Source: Filosporella fistucella (lineage: Eukaryota > Ascomycota > Leotiomycetes > Helotiales). Taken from it: a stretch of 64,000 bases of DNA. Positions 1-12,013 of the stretch are shown here, in pieces (position 1 is the stretch's first letter; each line of letters begins with the position of its first letter). Below the pieces are notes generated by a model. It saw nothing but the letters and a program-made list of their open reading frames with translations. It was not told the DNA's origin and did no database searches. The DNA lies in NCBI GenBank assembly GCA_030077755.1, contig JAQJZZ010000008.1, positions 1,426,001-1,490,000 on the forward strand, written 5' to 3'. A program made the position numbers and the translations under genes.

Positions 1-553
1 TCGTTTCAAAACACCATGTTACTCGGGACTATTCTCCCAATCATCGCTAATGGCTACCAACGACTTCTCAAAATGGTAGATGATGAGACTGATGCAGCCA
101 CTGCAGCGGGTCGAACGATAACTTTCAGATTCCATGATTATGGGGGCATGTGCGGAAAACAAGAAACGGTAGTGGAAAGCATGGTGTGTCTCGAGAAAGA
201 AATGTTCTTCAATGCAGTGGAAATGCCACCAATACAGTGGAGAACAACTGTGAGAGCACTTCTTCGTGTTGATGTCTATGGCCATGAGCAACTTGGCTTT
301 AAGCATAAAGGTCTTAAGGATTTAGTCGCTGAAATGGAGCAGCGCCAGAGAGGTCGCCAGTATGTTCAAAATTCCTTGGTATCCGTTTTATATTAATTTC
401 GTGTGTAGCGAATTAATCGATGCCCATGTGGCGGCTGGGACAATGGAACACGGGGTATTTGGCCAAAGACTCTGCCTTGGAGAGCAAACCCACGGCTGCC
501 TTCAAATCTTAAAGATGGCGAAACACGCAATTGACAGTCTAGTCATTGCCTAG
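1..553 (+). CDS. Probable fungal Zn2Cys6-type transcription factor, C-terminal part (partial)
   Basis: The reading frame is open to the window edge, so only the 3' end is present. Exons are <1-359 and 409-553. The 49-base intron starts GTATGT at 360 and ends TAG at 408; splicing turns RQRGR into RQRGRHELIDAH and continues to a TAG at 551-553. The visible 180 or so residues include a helical stretch with LLRVDVYGHE, a KDLVAEMEQRQ segment and a C-terminal LGEQTHGCLQILKMAKHAIDSL. That layout resembles the C-terminal tails of fungal Zn2Cys6 regulators of the secondary-metabolism or development type. The DNA-binding finger would lie upstream of the window, so the class is an inference from tail similarity. 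That it is a real spliced gene is well supported by frame continuity. Confidence 0.6.
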
Positions 554-650
554 CTCCCCTTGTTGACGGTCATCAATCGGTGAATTGGCAGGCGTATCAG
601 TGCCGCGTTTTCAGAATTAACAATGTTATTGATATCTGGAGCTAACTATG

Positions 651-2309
651 TTATACCCGCAGGCTTTCTAAGCTGCTTACTACATATTCCATGAGCTGGA
701 AAGCTTCTTTACCGCTCAAGTCGTCTTTGGCAAAAATGCAACGTACGACGACATCTCTATACAATCGTCCTGTCTTGCTGCTCAAGTTTGGAATCAAATT
801 CTGTACAATCACCTTATCCCTGAATCTTTCGGCTGAGTAATGGGGCCTATGGAAAGCCTGGAGTCCTTTCCAAAGCCCGATCTCCAACAATATGAGTCCC
901 AGACTATATATATCAAAGCTTTTACAATATGGCTGCTTTGACATTCCGTCCAGAGACTTTGGATGTCTGTGCAAATCAGTCACAGCTGTATTCTTCGAGG
1001 CTACAGACATTTCCCCGACACCGTCTGGTCGGGATACATCAAAACCTAAAAGAAATGGTGATGAGATATCTGGTATACTGGCAGATATTGCTGTGGCCCG
1101 AGTCGCCGAGGCCGAAAAGGCGGACGGAAAGAATAGCACATTCGCACTACAAAGAGACTTGTGCAACCAGTCAAGTGAGTGCAAGGACCAAAGGGCTATG
1201 GCTAAAGTATGTGCCAATTTAAAGCGATCACCAAGGTCTGGTGTGCGAAGATCATTGCTGACAATGAGAGTATTGAGATTTGACGAGGATGCCCTGGGAC
1301 TCTTGTATATCAAGCCATACCGGCTTGTTATACTATCATCAGTATACCCAAGACAATCTAGGGTATGAAGGTCCGGGTGTCTATTTGAGGCACTATGAAT
1401 CATCCTCGCGAGGTCATCAATTCGTCGGATATGGTTTAATCGGCCATCCAGATCTTCTTTATCGTATTCTATCCACTCAATAACGATGTCCTCAGGATTG
1501 GAGGTTGATGGGTTCAAAAATGCTCCATGGCTCCGTTTTGGATCTGTATCTGACAGAGAAAGTTGTGTCCGTTGAACTTTCAGGGCAAAAGTTGGTCGGA
1601 ATTTTGATGTCGGGTTGGCGTCCAAGTTTATTCGTAGTTGCTTTAGGCTGGCAGAAGCATTTAATTGACGATATACGCCTTCCGATGCCGTTTCAAGCAG
1701 GCTCAATTTCCCTAAATCTCTCTGTGCATTTTGCAATAACTCGTTTGTCCACGCTCTGTTAATGGTAGCCAGCCGTGACGGTGGAAACAATTGCTCGAGG
1801 CCATCATTGTAATCCTTTAAATCTTTCAATAAGACTGTGAACTTCTCTTTGTCGGCAATCACCCACTTCGCCCTTAGCTGTAATTCGGACCTCAATCTCC
1901 CAGCCACACTTGGACTTCGTGACCTCTTCTGAAAACTCCCCTTTTCATGCACGGGACTTATAGGCTCCTCTCTGAGCCCGTATTTGTCTTGTAACTTATT
2001 GAAATCTGTTATCGTCTTGTGCAACTCCGTCAGGATGTTCACAGCCAATACCCTTAACCTCTCATTTCCCATGCTGCTCTCAACCTGTAAATGAGCTTCT
2101 AACTTTCCTTCAACTACACCCCATTCGCGACCCCAGACAAGGAGACGCATCTCCTCGATTCGGATCTTGCATACCAATCTCTCACTATCCCGGCCAAGAT
2201 TGCTGGCCGTGGTGAAGAAGGCATAGGCTTTGATGCAGCCATCGAAAATCTGGCCTAAAACTCCCACGGCCCCAACAATACCGAGAGCCGTTCCAACGAC
2301 TTCAGCCAT
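651..2309 (-). CDS. HeLo-domain protein with C-terminal pseudokinase (MLKL-like architecture)
   Basis: This is a single-exon 552-residue protein. Residues 1-210 look like a HeLo (prion-inhibition and propagation) domain. It begins with a glycine- and alanine-rich hydrophobic helix (MAEVVGTALGIVGAVGVLGQ), then the amphipathic helices usual in this family, with a basic linker near 122-140. Residues about 270-552 have a kinase-like fold. LHSLDWLHKS..ANVLF (376-393) stands where the HRD..N loop would be, GFDVSR (422-427) replaces DFG, HRHP (447-450) resembles the fungal YRHP element, and SFDIYSLGLILLEI is the alpha-F helix. The HRD aspartate, DFG and a clear VAIK lysine are absent, so it is predicted to be catalytically dead. 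HeLo domains are membrane-permeabilising cell-death effectors related to the MLKL four-helix bundle. A role in fungal programmed cell death or incompatibility is inferred. No NLR partner is adjacent. Confidence 0.82.
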   Translation of the reverse strand: MAEVVGTALGIVGAVGVLGQIFDGCIKAYAFFTTASNLGRDSERLVCKIRIEEMRLLVWGREWGVVEGKLEAHLQVESSMGNERLRVLAVNILTELHKTITDFNKLQDKYGLREEPISPVHEKGSFQKRSRSPSVAGRLRSELQLRAKWVIADKEKFTVLLKDLKDYNDGLEQLFPPSRLATINRAWTNELLQNAQRDLGKLSLLETASEGVYRQLNASASLKQLRINLDANPTSKFRPTFALKVQRTQLSLSDTDPKRSHGAFLNPSTSNPEDIVIEWIEYDKEDLDGRLNHIRRIDDLARMIHSASNRHPDLHTLDCLGYTDDSITSRYGLIYKSPRASSSNLNTLIVSNDLRTPDLGDRFKLAHTLAIALWSLHSLDWLHKSLCSANVLFFPSAFSASATRATAISASIPDISSPFLLGFDVSRPDGVGEMSVASKNTAVTDLHRHPKSLDGMSKQPYCKSFDIYSLGLILLEIGLWKGLQAFHRPHYSAERFRDKVIVQNLIPNLSSKTGRLYRDVVVRCIFAKDDLSGKEAFQLMEYVVSSLESLRV

Positions 2310-3044
2310 GTTTGTAAAATCTGACAGTGAGCGGACGGTGGTTCACGTCTTCATATCAATCGGAGGAAGGCGGGCTTGCAAGGTAAAATTACATGTGTCC
2401 AGAATGTATCAAGAAACGAAGAGTTTAAATTGTGGAGAGGATGTTGGACAGAGAGGTGATTGATAAAATTATAGCGAGCTTAAACTTAGAATTGAATTCT
2501 CATAGGTAGTCTCTGTCTTGATATACCTCTAACCTTTTTATCCAGTGCTATTAGAGACAGTTCCAGTATTGATCCTCTGCCGCTTACGGAGCGGGGATGA
2601 TCCTGTGGTGCACAGTGGTGGCGGCACTCGTTTCTCCCTCACCCTCGATTTGATGCAGTGGATCTAAGAAGTGCTTTGTGGCGCTCTCCATCTTTGTGGG
2701 TCTCAGAATGCTTTTGGAGGGGCAATATAAATATCGACGTTGGATCTTATCATAATTCAACATCTGAACAACTCTGCAAAACCTTTCAGAAATAACAGAT
2801 TGGGTAGTTTGTGACGGTCAATAATTATAACGGGTTGACAAAATATCACTTTCAAAGATCCTTGATTACATTGGAAGCCGATTTCTATGCTAGGAAGTCG
2901 CTGGAGCTGGGACCTTCCGCGTAAAATAACATTGCTTTAATTCAGATGAACTCCGCCCAATGCAGGGCCTCCCCCATTTTCTTATCCCTGAAGTATCTCC
3001 TGTCCACCCTCAATATCCAGTCATGGTGCTTACTCCCGATATCC
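2310..3044. other. Intergenic region upstream of the HeLo gene
   Basis: This stretch of 735 bases lies between the HeLo gene start and the 3' end of the Erv29 gene, and no supported reading frame was found. It should hold the promoter of the HeLo gene, near 2310-2800, and the 3' untranslated region of the Erv29 gene. No repeat or mobile element is visible. Confidence 0.5.
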
Positions 3045-4180
<1,136 letters not shown>

Positions 4181-5645
4181 TGTCGCAGTCCTGCTGGAAG
4201 TACACCAAACCACTCAACTTAGATTCAAAGAGAAGTTTTGAGTGCCAGCAGAAAAGTAAACGTTGAATCGTGGGGAGAATAGTTGGAGTGAGGAATTGGG
4301 GTGGGAGGTGAATGAGGTAGTGAGCTCACTCGTTAAGCTTATTTGCCGATGTTATGTATGTAAGAGGACACCTGGGCTTTTCGACTTTCTCGAAAGCGGC
4401 GCCGCTTTCTCTCTTCCGCGCCTCGTGCTCGTGCTCGCGCTTTGTTCCTGCAGGATGGAAAATGGGTTGAATAGGTTGTAATTATGCTAATCATTACAAA
4501 GTGATACTAAAGCTGAGAAGAGGCCATTTGTTTCAATTGTATTTGTGGGAGAAGTTCGCCGTTCAGGAGAATTATTCTGACTCGAATTCCAACAGCCAAC
4601 AGGACATCTGGTGTGGCTTTGCCCTTTGGTGCTGGGACGACAGCGGACAGCAGCGCCACCTGTTGTATAAGCTCTTACACTGCTGAACATCCTTCATGTA
4701 CAGATCTTCTAACGCTGACAACATTGCAATCATATTAATAAGTGATATCCTCAGCCCGGGCATTAACTGGATTCAGGTGTTCAGCAAGACCTACTATGCC
4801 GAAAACAGCGCCACTCTCCAACGGTTTATCAAGCCACGCCCGGAAATATCGATGTGTTTCATCATTGAAAAGATTACTACTTATATACTCCGCAAAATAT
4901 CTTTTAACGTAAACCTTTTCATCAATAGATTTGCCACTGAGACATTACAGAAGTTATCAGGTTTCGTGACGTGCTAATGAGATCAGAAAATAATAGCCTT
5001 CATTGTATTTAATGCCATGTAGGCTTACCATGTCATCTTATGTTTTTAAGAGCTTGTGTTTCGTTCGGGCGCTAGCGAAGGGGTACGACAATTGCTCTAG
5101 CAGTAGTACAGCAACAAGAACTCAAGAATGTGCCATGCGCATATGTTCGACTTTGCTGAGAATTGCTACAACTCATTATCTGTCTCTCAGAAAAGCTAGA
5201 CTTGGAGACCGTACTCTCCCACCTAGAACTTCAATGAGACCACAAGAGTCTGTAGTAGGAGGATCACAAACGCCGAGGCAGGCACTCATATTCTAGACCT
5301 GTCGGGTAGATCAGACAAGTATATTTTCACCCAGCTAGTCATCAACCGCAAGAGACTTGGAGGCACAGCCATCCAAATTAATGCGTTCAATTCCCTGAGA
5401 ACGTAATGGCTTATTTTATTGCGCTTATGAACAGCTACGCGTTTGATCCCATTGTACACCATAAAAGTCTCTTGAGATACGGGTAGGCGAACTTCATCTA
5501 TCGAGACTTCTTTACCATGCTGTGAACTTTCTACGCCCAACCAACTTTACTCCTAGCCCTTGTCCAGACCTAATACCGTTTTAACATACCATGCTCGCTT
5601 CAACGCCAAAAGTATCGCTGCAGTCACCCATCCCTAGAAAAATGC
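4181..5645. other. Intergenic, AT-rich, no supported gene
   Basis: About 1.46 kb between the Erv29 promoter and the verprolin 3' end. Only short, unconserved frames occur, such as a 93-codon frame at 4696-4977, and none has splice-linked continuations. The part next to 4180 should be the Erv29 promoter. Confidence 0.5.
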
Positions 5646-7094
5646 TTAATTGAACGCACTCAGGTCCAGGGGAACACTGCTCCCACGCCCGGCACGATAC
5701 TTCTTCGGACCCCCAACGAACTCTCTTGGTTTAGGGAGCATACTCTCGTCTTGAAATTTCCACCTTTGGTCGTTTATGATCAGTCTGCCTGAAGGTTGTG
5801 AGGTCCTATGCGAACTGGGACCCTTGGGTAATCCTCCGTTGGATGATAAGGTATATGAGCTTGGATCTAGCATTGATCTTACAGGTTGCTGAATAGGTGG
5901 TGGCCGGGATACTGGCGGACTGGGAGCAGACGGCGGAGACGGGGTGCGAAAAGACGGAGCAGAATTCAGAGGTGGAGGCGGTGGCGGTGGAGGAGGCGCT
6001 GCGGCGGGAGATGCCTGACCTGCTGCTCGAATAGCTGCTTGCATTGCAAGACTTTGGGATCCACCATTGGTAGATGGTGGCGAGGTAGGTGGAATTGACG
6101 GCTGTGATCTTGAAGGGGGAAGTATAGGGGGCCGAGGTGCAGCTGAAGGTGGAGGGGGAGGAGGAGCGGGTGGCGGTGGTGCTGATGATGTTGGTAAAGG
6201 AGGCGCTTGAGGAGGGGGTGCGGACGGTTTTCGCATCGTAGGTGGTGGAACTGGTGGCTTTTTTCCAATCGGTGGAGGTGGACCTTTCATTGACGCTGAG
6301 GAGCTTGGTCTTGGTTGTGAATTCGGGCCAGTTTTTCTTAAATTGGCAATTGAAGGAACAAATCCAGAAGTAGGAGGACCACTTGATGGTGGCCTCGGTG
6401 GTGTGCCCATAGGAGGTCTTGGAGCAGCCATTGTCGGAGGCTTTGGTGCAGAGCTTCGAGATGACTCTGGGTCAGACGTATATGATGAATCGCGATTAGC
6501 TATAATTTGTGAGCTTTCAATATCGTTGTTGTGAGAGATCACTAACCTCCTGTATCAACCCCTCCACCACGTTTCTTTAATTTAGGCATTCCACCAGCAA
6601 AAATTCCAGCAAGTTGAGGGGGTTGTTCCATCCCGGTCACTGCCGTAGAATCTCTACTGCTTTGATCACTATTACTACGTGCCCTATTTGCTCCTCCTGG
6701 CGGCTTTAGCATTCCCGGTACAGGAGGAGCACCTCCCATCGGGGCAGCTGTCGCCGGTCCAGATGTGTTTCCGATTATTGGCGCTGATCTATCGTTTGTA
6801 ACTGCTTTCTTGAGTGCCTTCCCTTTTGTGATATCCGATAGCAATGCTCCCTATGACTCGTTAGCATAATGAAATGACTTGCTGTAAGCCCAGGGAGTAT
6901 TTGGGCATAGCTACGACAGGGGGCGCCTTTACTCGATTCCCAGCAGGTGGGCGTGATGGCAGATTTCCTGGTGGCGGTGGTGGAGGGGGGCCACCCATCC
7001 CCGCTACAAAAATGTCAATATATCTTTGAAGTACTCATTTAATACTTGGCTACTTACGAGGTGGTGGAGGAGGAGGTGGGGGAGGGGGAGGCAT
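5646..7094 (-). CDS. VRP1: Verprolin (WIP/Vrp1 family actin regulator)
   Basis: Four exons: 7058-7094, 6915-7003, 6547-6850 and 5646-6499, giving 427 residues. Verprolin binds actin and the Arp2/3 activator Las17/WASP at endocytic sites. The protein begins with a polyproline run. GALLSDITKGKALKKA is a WH2 actin-binding motif, and KAVTNDRSAP follows as in other fungal verprolins. A second basic patch, KLKKRGGGVDTG, is completed across the 6500-6546 intron into ANRDSSYTSDPE. The middle is a long proline-rich region with many PPPPP blocks. The C-terminus, with WKFQDESMLPKPREF and GRGSSVPLDL, is the WASP-EVH1-binding end of WIP proteins. The intron at 6851-6914 has a perfect GCTAAC branch site, and removing it joins the polyproline head to the WH2 domain. 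Confidence 0.93.
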
Positions 7095-7413
7095 TGTGTG
7101 ACCAGACCGAGAGTCAATTGGGAAAGATGATGTATTGCTCAGCACCGCTTGTGAAGATGAGCGGGTTGGCCGAACTTCAAAGACTCAAATGACTGAAGTT
7201 GCACAGTTGGAAGATTTTGAGATCTCTGCTGAGATGTATCGAATGGATGCCTGGAGCTTCATAGACACATGCGAGAGATGGGGATCGTCGTCACTTTCGT
7301 GGCGGAGGAAGGCGGCTCAACAGGGCTGAATCTCCAAAGTTTAGTCAGCGACAGGGGTGAGCTCTTTGTGGCTGGTGAATTCAAGGACGTCCATTATCAC
7401 AATCACAACTCTT
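7095..7413. promoter_or_regulatory. Divergent intergenic region, verprolin and mitochondrial membrane protein
   Basis: 319 bases separate the verprolin start on the minus strand from the chosen start of the plus-strand gene at 7414. The plus-strand frame is also open back to an ATG at 7357, so part of this stretch could be coding or leader. It must carry the promoters of both genes. No specific site was recognised. Confidence 0.4.
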
Positions 7414-8709
7414 ATGAGCCATTCGACCGCCGCAAGAATTCAAGCGCCCCTGAAAATGTCCAGACGATCGATATTATCGCGAACGGATATCTGCCAGCTT
7501 TGCGAATGTGTATTAGCCCGACAGGCTCGTCCAAGACGGGCCTTTCTACCACAGAGATCTCTCAACTCAAGCACATTTTCGAATCCACGCAGGCTATATT
7601 CCCAAAAACCTCCAAAAGCTGCACTTAATGGTGATTCGAAATTGACAGCGTCGGAGTCAAAATATAACGCGAAGACCCAAGGACCTCATCTTTCAGAGGC
7701 CGAGCATGTGGAGATTTTTGGGATGGTGAAGACAGCCTGTAATGCCTTCCTATCTTCAGATCGATTACCTTCGGAAGATGAGACAATGAATATTCTAAGA
7801 CAATGTGAACGCATTTCACAATTGCTTGTCCTCGATCAACCTTCACCGTCTGTGACCCAAAAAGACACCTCGACATCCTCACTTCTTTCTCTGGACGAGT
7901 CAGACACTAAAACCATTATACCGCACAAGTTATCTCCGAACCTCCAGAAAATTGTTGGTCAGATTTCAGAGCTGGCGTATTCAATAATTAAGTGTCCATT
8001 TGTCTATATCACGCCGGATGCTCTGGCAGTATATGTTGGAATTCAAGCCACCCTAGGAAGACCGGAAACACTCCCAGAGGTTTTTGCATTATATGCCAAC
8101 AAGCCATTACCAAGAGAAGGAACAAATCCAATTCAATATTCAAAACAAAATCCCAACAAAGTTGCAAATGTAATACCTCCAGTCACTGCCGAAAAAGCAT
8201 TACAGGCGGCTATCGCTGCCAAGCAATTGGTCACAGCAATGGACATCATTCAAACTTCATATACAACGAAAGCCTCCCATAGAGCCAAATTTGTCAGGAA
8301 AGGCCTTCTTCCAGCCACTGGTCTAGCAGTTGCACCTGTGGCTGCATACACCGTAGCCTCGCAATTAGCTGAGTTCCAGACTGCTATGGATCCTGCTATG
8401 GCCACTCAAGTTGCGTTCGTTGGTCTACTAGCTTACGTTGGGTTTACTGCAACGGTTGGGGTGGTCGCTGTCACTACCGCAAATGATCAAATGGAAAGAG
8501 TCACATGGGCTTCGGGCGTTCCACTACGAGAACGGTGGATTCGTGAAGAAGAAAGGGCTGCCATTGATAAAGTCGCCGTAGCTTGGGGTTTTCGCGAAGC
8601 GTGGAGACGAGGTGAAGAGGAGGGCGAGGATTGGGATGCTTTACGAGAATGGATTGGAAGGAGAGCCATGATGCTTGACAGAGTAGAGCTTCTGGAAGGC
8701 ATGGAGTAA
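7414..8709 (+). CDS. Conserved mitochondrial membrane protein of unknown function
   Basis: Intronless. The start at 7414 gives 431 residues; an upstream in-frame ATG at 7357 would give 450. The N-terminus is rich in Arg and Ser with almost no acidic residues (SRRSILSRTD, ARQARPRRAF, NPRRLYSQ), as in a cleavable mitochondrial presequence. A soluble helical region follows, with FVYITPDALAVYVG and PETLPEVFALYA. Two hydrophobic segments then appear, near GLLPATGLAVAPVAAYTVAS and VAFVGLLAYVGFTATVGVVA. The tail is charged, with WASGVPLRERWIREEERAA and KVAVAWGFREAWRRGEEEGEDW. The layout suggests an inner-membrane protein with a large matrix or intermembrane domain. I recognise the style as a conserved fungal protein but cannot name a function. 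Targeting is inferred. Confidence 0.82.
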   Translation: MSHSTAARIQAPLKMSRRSILSRTDICQLCECVLARQARPRRAFLPQRSLNSSTFSNPRRLYSQKPPKAALNGDSKLTASESKYNAKTQGPHLSEAEHVEIFGMVKTACNAFLSSDRLPSEDETMNILRQCERISQLLVLDQPSPSVTQKDTSTSSLLSLDESDTKTIIPHKLSPNLQKIVGQISELAYSIIKCPFVYITPDALAVYVGIQATLGRPETLPEVFALYANKPLPREGTNPIQYSKQNPNKVANVIPPVTAEKALQAAIAAKQLVTAMDIIQTSYTTKASHRAKFVRKGLLPATGLAVAPVAAYTVASQLAEFQTAMDPAMATQVAFVGLLAYVGFTATVGVVAVTTANDQMERVTWASGVPLRERWIREEERAAIDKVAVAWGFREAWRRGEEEGEDWDALREWIGRRAMMLDRVELLEGME

Positions 8710-9129
8710 GATTAATGGGAAATGCTACCAGTGTATACTGGTTTCTGTGATAATAGGATTACGATGTCATCGGTGGGGTGGGTTTACCATGGTTGCCTCC
8801 TACGCTCTGACGACAAGTGTTACCCACAAGAATAATTCAATGGGCAATTCAATTTCGGACACTCGTAACAGCTCTTCATTTCACTCTCGACCATTCCATC
8901 TCTTTACACCCATTATTTCTTACATTCGACGATCGAAGTCTTGTAGCATAATCCCATGCTCATTCACGATCATTTAGATAGCAGCTAATCTTGACGATTT
9001 TTACCTTTCACTTCTCTTCGTTGTACTGTCTATCCCAAGCTTCGCACAGCAATTTGTCATACGTAAGGCGAATTCGAACACATTGTGTATGGAAGATCCA
9101 ACAGTCTATACCATCTCGCGACGTTCAGT
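8710..9129. other. Intergenic region between two plus-strand genes
   Basis: 420 bases hold the 3' end of the preceding gene and the promoter and leader of the next. A C/T-rich stretch near 8875-9050 (TCACTCTCGACC, CACTTCTCTTC) is typical of a fungal transcription start region. No reading frame is supported. Confidence 0.45.
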
Positions 9130-9839
9130 ATGATAGATAACCCAAAAAATATCGACCGCTACAAGTGTCATGTTTATGGCAGGTTTCTTGAGTACTGGTC
9201 AATCGAACACACCAATTATCTTTTCTGGGGCCTGTTCGTGCTAGACATTGTATTCTTGATTATTGCTGGATCATGCTGGGAGCGCGCACACAGACATCAA
9301 GAGTAAGTTTTGGATTGCTTTCTTCAAGGTAATATATATCTTTACTGATTCCTGTCAGAGTCTACAAACAATTGGCACACAGATTCTTCCATAACCAGCA
9401 TGACTCCGCCCTACACGAGAAGGTTAAGGCAGCTGGAAAGAAAGCTGCGGATAGCACGGACATTTGCATAATCGCCAGCTCCCTCTGCACCTCAGCAAGC
9501 ATTCCCTCTGTGGTGGTGGAGGCATTGGCCGGATTAGCAATCGCATTCTGTCACCAAGAGGATCTGATCTTCTTCTATTGGGGCTCATTCTTCCTCCTCT
9601 CTGTTGGATCGTTCATTGCGACTTTTGGTTTATTCTACTTTGTCGCCTTCCAGCCAACTGTTCCCTGGAATGTCGGCTTTGGCACGCCCGTGCTTGTCTT
9701 TGGCGGGTGTGGAAGTTTCGTTGTTTTAAATTTCGGTCGCTGGATCTGGAAAAAGGTGGCAGGCCAAGAACCAGAGGTTGATGAAGAGAAATTGAGTGAA
9801 GGGGAAAAGCAAGCGAGACACTTAGCAGCCTTCTGGTAA
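9130..9839 (+). CDS. Four-helix membrane protein of unknown function
   Basis: Two exons, 9130-9302 and 9359-9839, encode 217 residues. The 56-base intron has a GTAAGT donor and a CAG acceptor, and it joins HRHQ to EVYKQLAHRFF in frame. Hydrophobic segments occur around NYLFWGLFVLDIVFLIIAGS, then ASSLCTSASIPSVVVEALAG, then FFYWGSFFLLSVGSFIATFG and finally FGTPVLVFGGCGSFVVL. This gives about four transmembrane helices with a lysine-rich loop (HEKVKAAGKKAAD) between the first two. The C-terminal tail is acidic. An in-frame ATG at 9085 would add 15 residues. No family was recognised; the codon frame and clean splice support a real gene. It resembles small fungal integral membrane proteins of accessory type. 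Confidence 0.7.
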
Positions 9840-10608
9840 GTCACTTTGGTTGCCTAACCTTCCTATCTTCCCATACATATCCATTCACAGCTACATGCCT
9901 TCAATATACGATCACCGAGGCGTTGTTGGGCGTTGTTGGGCATCGTCAGAAAACACTCGCTATCATAAACTTTCCGTACCTACTTGCCGTGGTCCTGGAC
10001 ATCTGCTAATCAAATATTTAGTCCCCTTTTGGACTGCTGCCATTCAATGGTAGCGACGCCCTTCGAGGTAACATCTGCACCGGGTCCCATGGCAATGCTA
10101 CAATTTATGACGGACGGGAAAACTCATGTTGGCAATGCACATGTTCTTGGAAAAACTCTAGATGGTCGTACTGTTTTGCAGGTAAGCAACAATCTTCTAA
10201 AACAAAGGTGCTGCCTGATAGGACTATTGGAGTACCTAGTCCGGAGCATGTTCACTAATGTCATGCGTATCTGCCTCGCAAAATATATACACACAGTGGG
10301 CTGACTCCAAATTCTTGCTCTTTTAGTATGAACTTCAACCCTTGATGGTGCCAGAACCAAGCTCAGCATCGCAAAGCGCAAGCTTAGCGTCGACAGTCAC
10401 GTTGGATCCAGCTTAAACTTGGCAGTTGAACTGTTCTATTTTTGGATACCAGATTCTGGCTTTGGGGATTCACAACACCAACTTGATTTGCACATTGGGG
10501 GGCCTTTGGGCATTTTTGTTCTGCTGTTGGTCTACATCTGTCAAGCTTTCGCCTGAATTTTCTATTAAAATATTTAGATTTAATGCGTCGAAAGTATGCA
10601 TCAGTCTA
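9840..10608. other. Intergenic, convergent gene ends
   Basis: 769 bases between two convergent genes. There is a direct repeat GGCGTTGTT at about 9921-9940 and no conserved reading frame. Frames of 67-106 codons here show no family features and no plausible splice partners. Confidence 0.45.
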
Positions 10609-11692
10609 TTAGACAGCCCTGCCAGCTTTGCCTACTTGAATGATCTCCCCAGTTCGTTGTTCATCGCTTCTCAGGACGGGCCAGGAACTACCGTCCGCCT
10701 TCACAAAAGTAACCTCAAGCTTCGTGCCTAGGATCTTGAATGTGGAAGCAGCGGGATCGATCGGACCAAATAGAGGGACAGCAGCTTTGTAACGTTTAGG
10801 TGGAGTATCTGAAGTGAGGAGATCTAGAGATATTTCGTTTGGCAGAAATTCCACCTTCGCTACCTCCTTGCGGATCTTCTTCAGGAAGAAAGATGCAATC
10901 ACGGTGGCCGAAGTCTGGTAGAAATCGTGTCTGTGGAGGACTTAGTTTTAGCTTGGTGGAAAGGTGATATGTGTACATACCTAACAGTATCCAGAACCTC
11001 CTCACCACTCGCATTTCCTCCTTTTACCTTACCACTTCCAATGAACAAATGTTTCTCTTTTGTCTTGCAGCCCTCGATTTTCATGAACTCGTCGAATTCC
11101 AATACTCTCCTCTTGCAACAGGTATACCCTTTACTGCCCTCATGGAAAATAGGTGCTCCGGGATGAAAAACACATTTTTCTCCTCCTCTATCACCACCAG
11201 TATATGATTGTCCGCACGCCTTCCTCCTGCAGATTTTGCCCTTTGGAATGTCGAGTACGGGGTCGTCGTCTTCAGACTCTGGTGGGGGTGGTGGCGGGGT
11301 AGCTGTTGGTTGCGGGGCAGCGATGGGAGCTCGTGGAGCTTCAGGAGCAGGCGTAGATGGGTTTGAAGGCGTGGCAGATTCTGACATATCGCCCTGTTTC
11401 TTCTCAACTTCGGGAGGAAAGTCAGTTGTAGAGTGTTTGCCAGTTGTACATGGTGGGATGGCGAGGAATTCGTCAAAGGTCAGGACGCGAGGTTTGCAGC
11501 ATTTCCAACCTGTGTGGAGATTGTTTTAGTATGAGACTTTTCCTAGAGAATGGTATATTATGTTGCAATTGTTTGTGAATGCTGACCTTTTTGTCCCTCA
11601 TGAAATACTGGAGGCCCGGGGTGGTATTGGCATTCCTCTTCAGGATCCATATACATCTTGTCGCAGGACCGATGAACACATTTCTGCGCCAT
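10609..11692 (-). CDS. CHORD and CS domain co-chaperone (CHORDC1/RAR1-like)
   Basis: Three exons: 11587-11692, 10981-11509 and 10609-10930, encoding 318 residues. The protein starts MAQKCVHRSCDKMY, the first Cys/His-rich CHORD zinc module, which runs to FPPEVEKKQGD near residue 75. A proline-rich linker with PPPPPP leads to the second CHORD (CRRKACGQSYTGGDRGGEKC, then CTCCKRRVLEFDEFMKIEGC-like spacing to about residue 185). A CS (p23/Sgt1-like) domain occupies about 205-300, where RHDFYQTSATVIASFF is created exactly by splicing 10930 to 10981. CHORD proteins bind Hsp90 together with Sgt1 and act as co-chaperones. Domain order CHORD-CHORD-CS matches animal CHORDC1 rather than plant RAR1, which lacks the CS domain. 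Confidence 0.95.
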
Positions 11693-12013
11693 ATTGAGCT
11701 GTGAATTGATGTTGAAGAGAGATGGAGTTATTCTCAGAGTTTGTTCGAGAAGTAGAGGAAGGGAAAGTGCTTGTTTACAACTGCATAAAGTTTTTGGAAT
11801 CTGGAAGAAGCTCGGTTTCTGCCGGCCTCACCGCCTGCCGTGGACTGTTTCGGGGAAGACCCTATTTGTACTCCTTGAACACCCCTCACACTTCACCCCA
11901 ATTTTATAGCCCTGTTCTTCGGGTCAATCAATTAAACCCATTTCCAGACAATCGACTACCGACAGAGCCTCAAAATTCGTGTACCACCCACTTACTCACA
12001 ATCAGGACCTGAG
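11693..12013. promoter_or_regulatory. Divergent promoter, CHORD protein and glutaredoxin-like gene
   Basis: 321 bases between two divergent starts. There is no supported gene and no specific binding site was recognised. It presumably drives both the Hsp90 co-chaperone gene and the small thiol-redox gene. Confidence 0.5.

Noticed and set aside
19..306. Minus-strand frame of 95 codons opposite the first gene
   Set aside because: It is the shadow of a plus-strand coding exon and its composition (rich in Cys, His, Ser) is typical of antisense frames.
892..1368. Long plus-strand frame inside the HeLo gene
   Set aside because: Antisense shadow; the minus-strand gene explains the region with recognised domains.
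4696..4977. 93-codon frame in the gap upstream of verprolin
   Set aside because: AT-rich composition, no domain, no good splice sites to extend it; not enough to call a gene or a transposon relic.
5886..6268. Arg- and Trp-rich plus-strand frame and a second minus-strand frame in the verprolin region
   Set aside because: Both arise from out-of-frame reading of proline repeats (CCN becomes GGN on the opposite strand).
11236..11529. Gly-rich plus-strand frame opposite the CHORD gene
   Set aside because: Shadow of a proline-rich linker; no splice partners.
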